The notes under the pieces were generated by a model. It was not told where the DNA came from and searched no databases. It saw nothing but the letters and a program-made list of their open reading frames with translations. Of a stretch of 64,000 nt of DNA, positions 60,060 through 64,000 are shown in pieces (position 1 is the first letter of the stretch; every line of letters begins with the position of its first letter). The DNA is from Channallabes apus (taxonomy: Eukaryota > Chordata > Actinopteri > Siluriformes > Clariidae): assembly GCA_030522415.1 (NCBI GenBank), contig CM060118.1:29990651-30054650 (forward strand), given 5' to 3'. A program made the translations under genes and the position numbers.

Positions 60060-60660
60060 TTTCACTAAGATTTTGAGCCATCAACAGTTTCGTCTGCCTG
60101 AGCCACTCACATGTTCTCTTATGTGTCCATAATTGTACCACTCATGTGTTTCAGTGTTTGCGTGTCAATTATCCTTTCCCACTAAAACGAGTTGGCAGCA
60201 AGGTCATGCCACCAAAAAGGCATTAGAGTAGTAACCATGGAGAAGACTAATAATAGGTCACAAAGCCCTTGAATTCAAACAAGGAGCAAGAAGAAGTCAG
60301 TCACCCAGTGGCACAGCATCCGACCTAAAAGCACGAACTATGATCAGCATGCATGCCATCCTCCTTACTGTCTTATCAATGTCCTCTGACGGCTTTCTTC
60401 AATTTAACTGTAAGAAAGCCGTCCGTTTCACTTGCTATATTTATTCGCATGTATTAATCGCCGCTCAGTAACTCGCCTCTTGTGGATGTGTCCGTCTTTG
60501 TATTTGCTCTCTTCAAATTGGCTGCAGTATGCAGCAAACAGAGCTGGCATCTGGAATAGAGAAATCACACCTGGTGACAGTCAGCTAGTGCAACGATGGC
60601 AAATTAAGTACTCAACAGCGCGCGGCATTTAAGTGCATTGCACACGATACTAATCTGCAA
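60060..60660. promoter_or_regulatory. Candidate conserved non-coding element
   Basis: ~600 bp of complex sequence between AT-rich DNA and a CT run. It contains GTGTCAATTATCC, TTCAATTTAACTGTAAG, TGTATTAATCGCCGC, CTTCAAATTGGCTGCAG and CACACCTGGTGACAG (E-box). Composition and site density resemble developmental enhancers. Confidence 0.45.
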
Positions 60661-60777
60661 GTTTATTACCACACCCTCCCCGCTTGCCGTTATCACAAAC
60701 CACAGTCATTAAAAAGCGTTTGACCTTTTTTCAACAGGGATACAGAAATTACTTTTCTTTTTTTTCTCCCTGCATGC

Positions 60778-60783
<6 letters not shown>

Positions 60784-60822
<39 letters not shown>
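60784..60822. repeat. (CT)n microsatellite
   Basis: About 20 uninterrupted CT units. Confidence 0.96.
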
Positions 60823-60824
<2 letters not shown>

Positions 60825-61638
60825 CGCTCTCTCTCTTTTTCAAATCCTGCTCCTCAGCAAATTGTAATGCAACCTCCTTCACAAAGCCAGCGACAGGCCA
60901 GGCAGTCCTGAGGAGATACTGCTTTTAATTAAATGCTACATCTGCCAATTGTTTTATAAAGACAATTTGGGAGACAAAGAAAAGGGGTTCAGATTAGAGA
61001 GGGAGAGAGGGAGAAACAAACAGAGAGAAAGTAAGGGAGAGCGAATGCCGCTCTTCTGATAGCATGGAACAGCTTTGCATCTTGGACAGTGATGCTGAGG
61101 CTTAGTGTGTGCACGGATCAGGGGAGAGGTCTGTGTGAGCATGAGCTGAGAAAGACTCGCACACATATATACACACACTGGCTCTTTGAAATCCCCATTC
61201 ATTGCTATCAGTCGTTGTCACATGTTTGGGTTTGTGTTAGCGTGCACGACTCACACTGTGCTTGGCGCAGCTCTCAGCATTAGGCAAACTGCTTTAGGGC
61301 TTGTTTGGAGTGGAAGCATGAGACTGCTAGACTGCCTCCTCCATGTTTTCTTATTCTAGAGGTGACATCTTTCGTCAGAAGATTGAGGCCAACTGGTTCT
61401 TGCCCCAAGCTGCACTGTGGTAACTGCATGATGAGCCATACGTGTTTGGTGCTGGAAACAAAAGCATTTTTCTTCTAATATCTAGAAATGCTACATCGCA
61501 AATCCAATGTCAGTTGAACTCATAGTGGTCTGAAGGTTTGGTTAGAAGCATGAAAGTCAAAGTGGTATAATGTTCATCATTTTGTAGCTTTTCCCAAAGT
61601 ACACTGTTCATCCCTATTTTCTAAATTCACCTATTTAT

Positions 61639-61640
<2 letters not shown>

Positions 61641-61670
<30 letters not shown>

Positions 61671-61671
61671 G
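61641..61671. repeat. (CAT)n microsatellite
   Basis: Ten uninterrupted CAT units. Confidence 0.96.
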
Positions 61672-64000
61672 CATCCGAGTTGGTGGTGAATAGAATGAGG
61701 AGTACTTGATAATTAGAGCACAGAGGCTGAACACTGAGTAGTGGCGTGTTGTGTGAGGAAGATGTCTCGAGGCCATGTTTGCCCCGTGTGCCGCACAGGG
61801 GTGAATAGGGAACTGCGTAGGACGTGTAAAAGCCGGCTTATTCTGTAGGGGTGACACATCATTTCCATATGAGCAGAAAATCCAATTTAACAGCATGTCA
61901 GGACAATAAAGCTGCGACATGTGGTCTCCCGACAACAAAATGGCACAAGTGACTCATCGTTGTAAAGTATGAAATTGATCTGGCTAAATGTACCATGACC
62001 GTTTATCCAGTTAGGTACCAGCTTACAGCTTGCCGACGGGCACCATCGAGAAAAATACCTGTAGCTGCATTTCATCACATTTCTGTGATAAAATCTTCGG
62101 TGAGAAATCAATGTGGTGATGTTTTAAAGGTATGTAGAAGTTATATAATTTGATGGATCGAAGGTGAACAAAGTCTTTATACTGATATAAACCTGCATAT
62201 ATAAACATACACAAACAGGTCATTTGTATCTGGATTATCAGTGAAATTATCTCTAATCACATAATTATGTTCTCACTGACAGAATTAGCTTTTATATCTT
62301 TGTTTATATTAGGAAGATGCATTAATGCTTTTATTAATTATTAAATCTATTTCACCCACTTTTATTAGTTTTAATGGTGAGTATCAAGTTAATTAAGACT
62401 CTGCTATAAAATATGACATTATTATAAACATTATATATAAAATCTGTTTAAATGTTATACAGGAACACCTCATTATTCTACGTTGTTCATTAAGCTTGTT
62501 TTATTTATTTATTTATTTATTTATTTAAGAAAATATTTCAGAAATAAGATTCGACAAACATAATGCAACACAACCTACTCGTCTGTTATCTAAAATATAC
62601 AGTATATTTAGTTTATTAAAATTAATTGTACATACAGAATAGAGAAGCTGACCGTACAAAATAGAAAATCTCGAAAAATCATAGAGTATGATTGTCTGTT
62701 ATACATGAACTAATTGTAAATCTGATTATCACTAATCTAGTAAACTAATGTTATACTGTAAGGGCCAGTTTGCTTCACATGCTATGTTTGTAGTGTAAAT
62801 GTGATTTTGAATTGCTGGAACACTTACAGTATATTGCACTTAGATTTGAATTCATTATATAAAATCATATGTGTTCATTTTTGATAAATCCCTACTGAAT
62901 TAAAAAAAATATTAATGGCCTTACATTTTAAAACAATTGACACTGATTCTGTCAAGTCAATGATGATTTTAATACATTTAAATGTATATAGTAAAATGTA
63001 GGTCTAATAAAGTAATAGAAAAAGTTGGGTAACTGGATGTCCTAATAATAACTGTGGCACAGGAGGAGAAGATAATATAATATATAATATTTGAGGGTCA
63101 AGTGCAAGTGTATCTAACAGGTACAGATTTGAAAGAAAGTTCATTCAAAACCTCAAATCAATTATTTACTCTTTTTTTTTTATTATTTTTTTTTTTACAA
63201 GCTATCAGTGATCAAGCACATGAACAAATACTGTATGTGTATTTTTACTTTTTGAATAATTTGTAAATATTTTTTGCTAATTTGTGAAGCAGACGACCCA
63301 TAAAAGTCCTCTTTCTGAAATGTTAAATTTACTTTGATTTTCACAAAGGTATAAATCAGCAGTTTAATTATCTGTACTGTAACCACAGTTTTCCCTACTG
63401 GGGGGGAAAAAAACCCTAAAATAATGAGAAAAGAATTGCAACACTTTCAAAGACATGTCCAAACAATTTCATCATATTTCACCAGCTCATCCAAAGTACA
63501 GTAACTAATTAATAAACACAGCTCACATCCAAAACACACAGGAAATCACACTTCCTGGGAGAAATAACACAAAGAGTTAATAGTATGTAGAGGATTTAAT
63601 GCAGTGTGAAAGGTGTCCTTCTGTATTATTTAGATTTGTGCCCTTCATGTTTGTTAGGCCATGTACACACACATTCACACTGATAGAGCACAAAATATGC
63701 GGATGAAAAAAAAAAAAAAAACACCCTAATGTAGGGTGTAGGATTCACGAGCAGCTGAGAATCCTCTTTCTTTACAGTGTGTGCTCTTCCACAGAATGTC
63801 ATGCTGGAAAGCGCTGCAACACTATTCACACATGCTCTTCTGAAAGCATGTGACTCGCACTACACAGCCCGCACAAATACTTCCTTTCATACAGTCCTGG
63901 CAAGCTTTTAAAAAGCACGATTTGCAAGTAAAATTCATGAAATTTCGGCAAGTTGAAAGGTTAGACCATAATAAAAGCTCAAAACAAACAGAAAGGAATA

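Larger units (their letters stand above)
59181..64000. other. Intergenic DNA to window end
   Basis: Long AT-rich stretches (59290-60050, 62120-63500) with nothing recognised. Candidate conserved block 60060-60660; CT run 60784-60822; CAT run 61641-61671; ATTT repeat 62503-62526; A run 63705-63721. No exons. Confidence 0.5.

Noticed and set aside
45982..64000. SIX3 or another homeobox gene downstream
   Set aside because: No homeodomain or SIX-domain coding sequence appears on either strand in this part of the window.

Overview
The window is vertebrate nuclear DNA, almost certainly from a teleost fish. It has split exons with GT/AG junctions, very long introns, abundant dinucleotide microsatellites and a fish-type load of mobile elements: Tc1/mariner, CR1/L2-like LINEs, a DIRS-like element and tRNA-derived SINEs. 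The exact species cannot be read from the sequence. The SINE set (tails ending in an ATACCGCTTTATCC-type motif) would suit an otophysan such as a catfish, but that is inference.

Only one protein-coding gene is well supported. Eight plus-strand exons between 17571 and 45628 encode the C-terminal ~203 residues of calmodulin-lysine N-methyltransferase (CAMKMT, class I SAM methyltransferase, family 16). All eight exons join in phase, and the reading matches the family through the SAM-binding ELGGGM motif, the SDGN loop, the ADCLF (DxxF) signature and the terminal YDENIHYP block. A poly(A) signal follows at 45809. The first ~120 residues must lie upstream of base 1 or in an exon I could not find in 1-17570.

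Layout. 1-17570: upstream intron with a LINE RT fragment (1-525), a mariner relic (2950-3345), a Tc1 copy (5739-7348, minus), an older Tc1 relic split by a LINE fragment (8340-9850), a SINE (13020-13365), a DIRS-like element carrying a SINE (13735-16465) and another SINE (16819-17185). 17571-45628: CAMKMT exons, with intronic Tc1 copy 2 (18916-20536, plus), a minus-strand LINE (27830-30165) split by a Tc1-type MITE, further SINEs and a small MITE. 45629-64000: 3' UTR, then intergenic DNA with no gene I recognise.

In other vertebrates CAMKMT lies beside SIX3/SIX2. Many repeat-free, GC-balanced, homeodomain-site-rich blocks in the introns and the 3' flank look like conserved non-coding enhancers of that regulatory domain. 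This is an inference needing alignment. I saw no new multi-gene system. The items most worth following are the candidate enhancer blocks, the microsatellite-based splice acceptors of CAMKMT, and an unexplained 170-codon open frame at 58345-58857.
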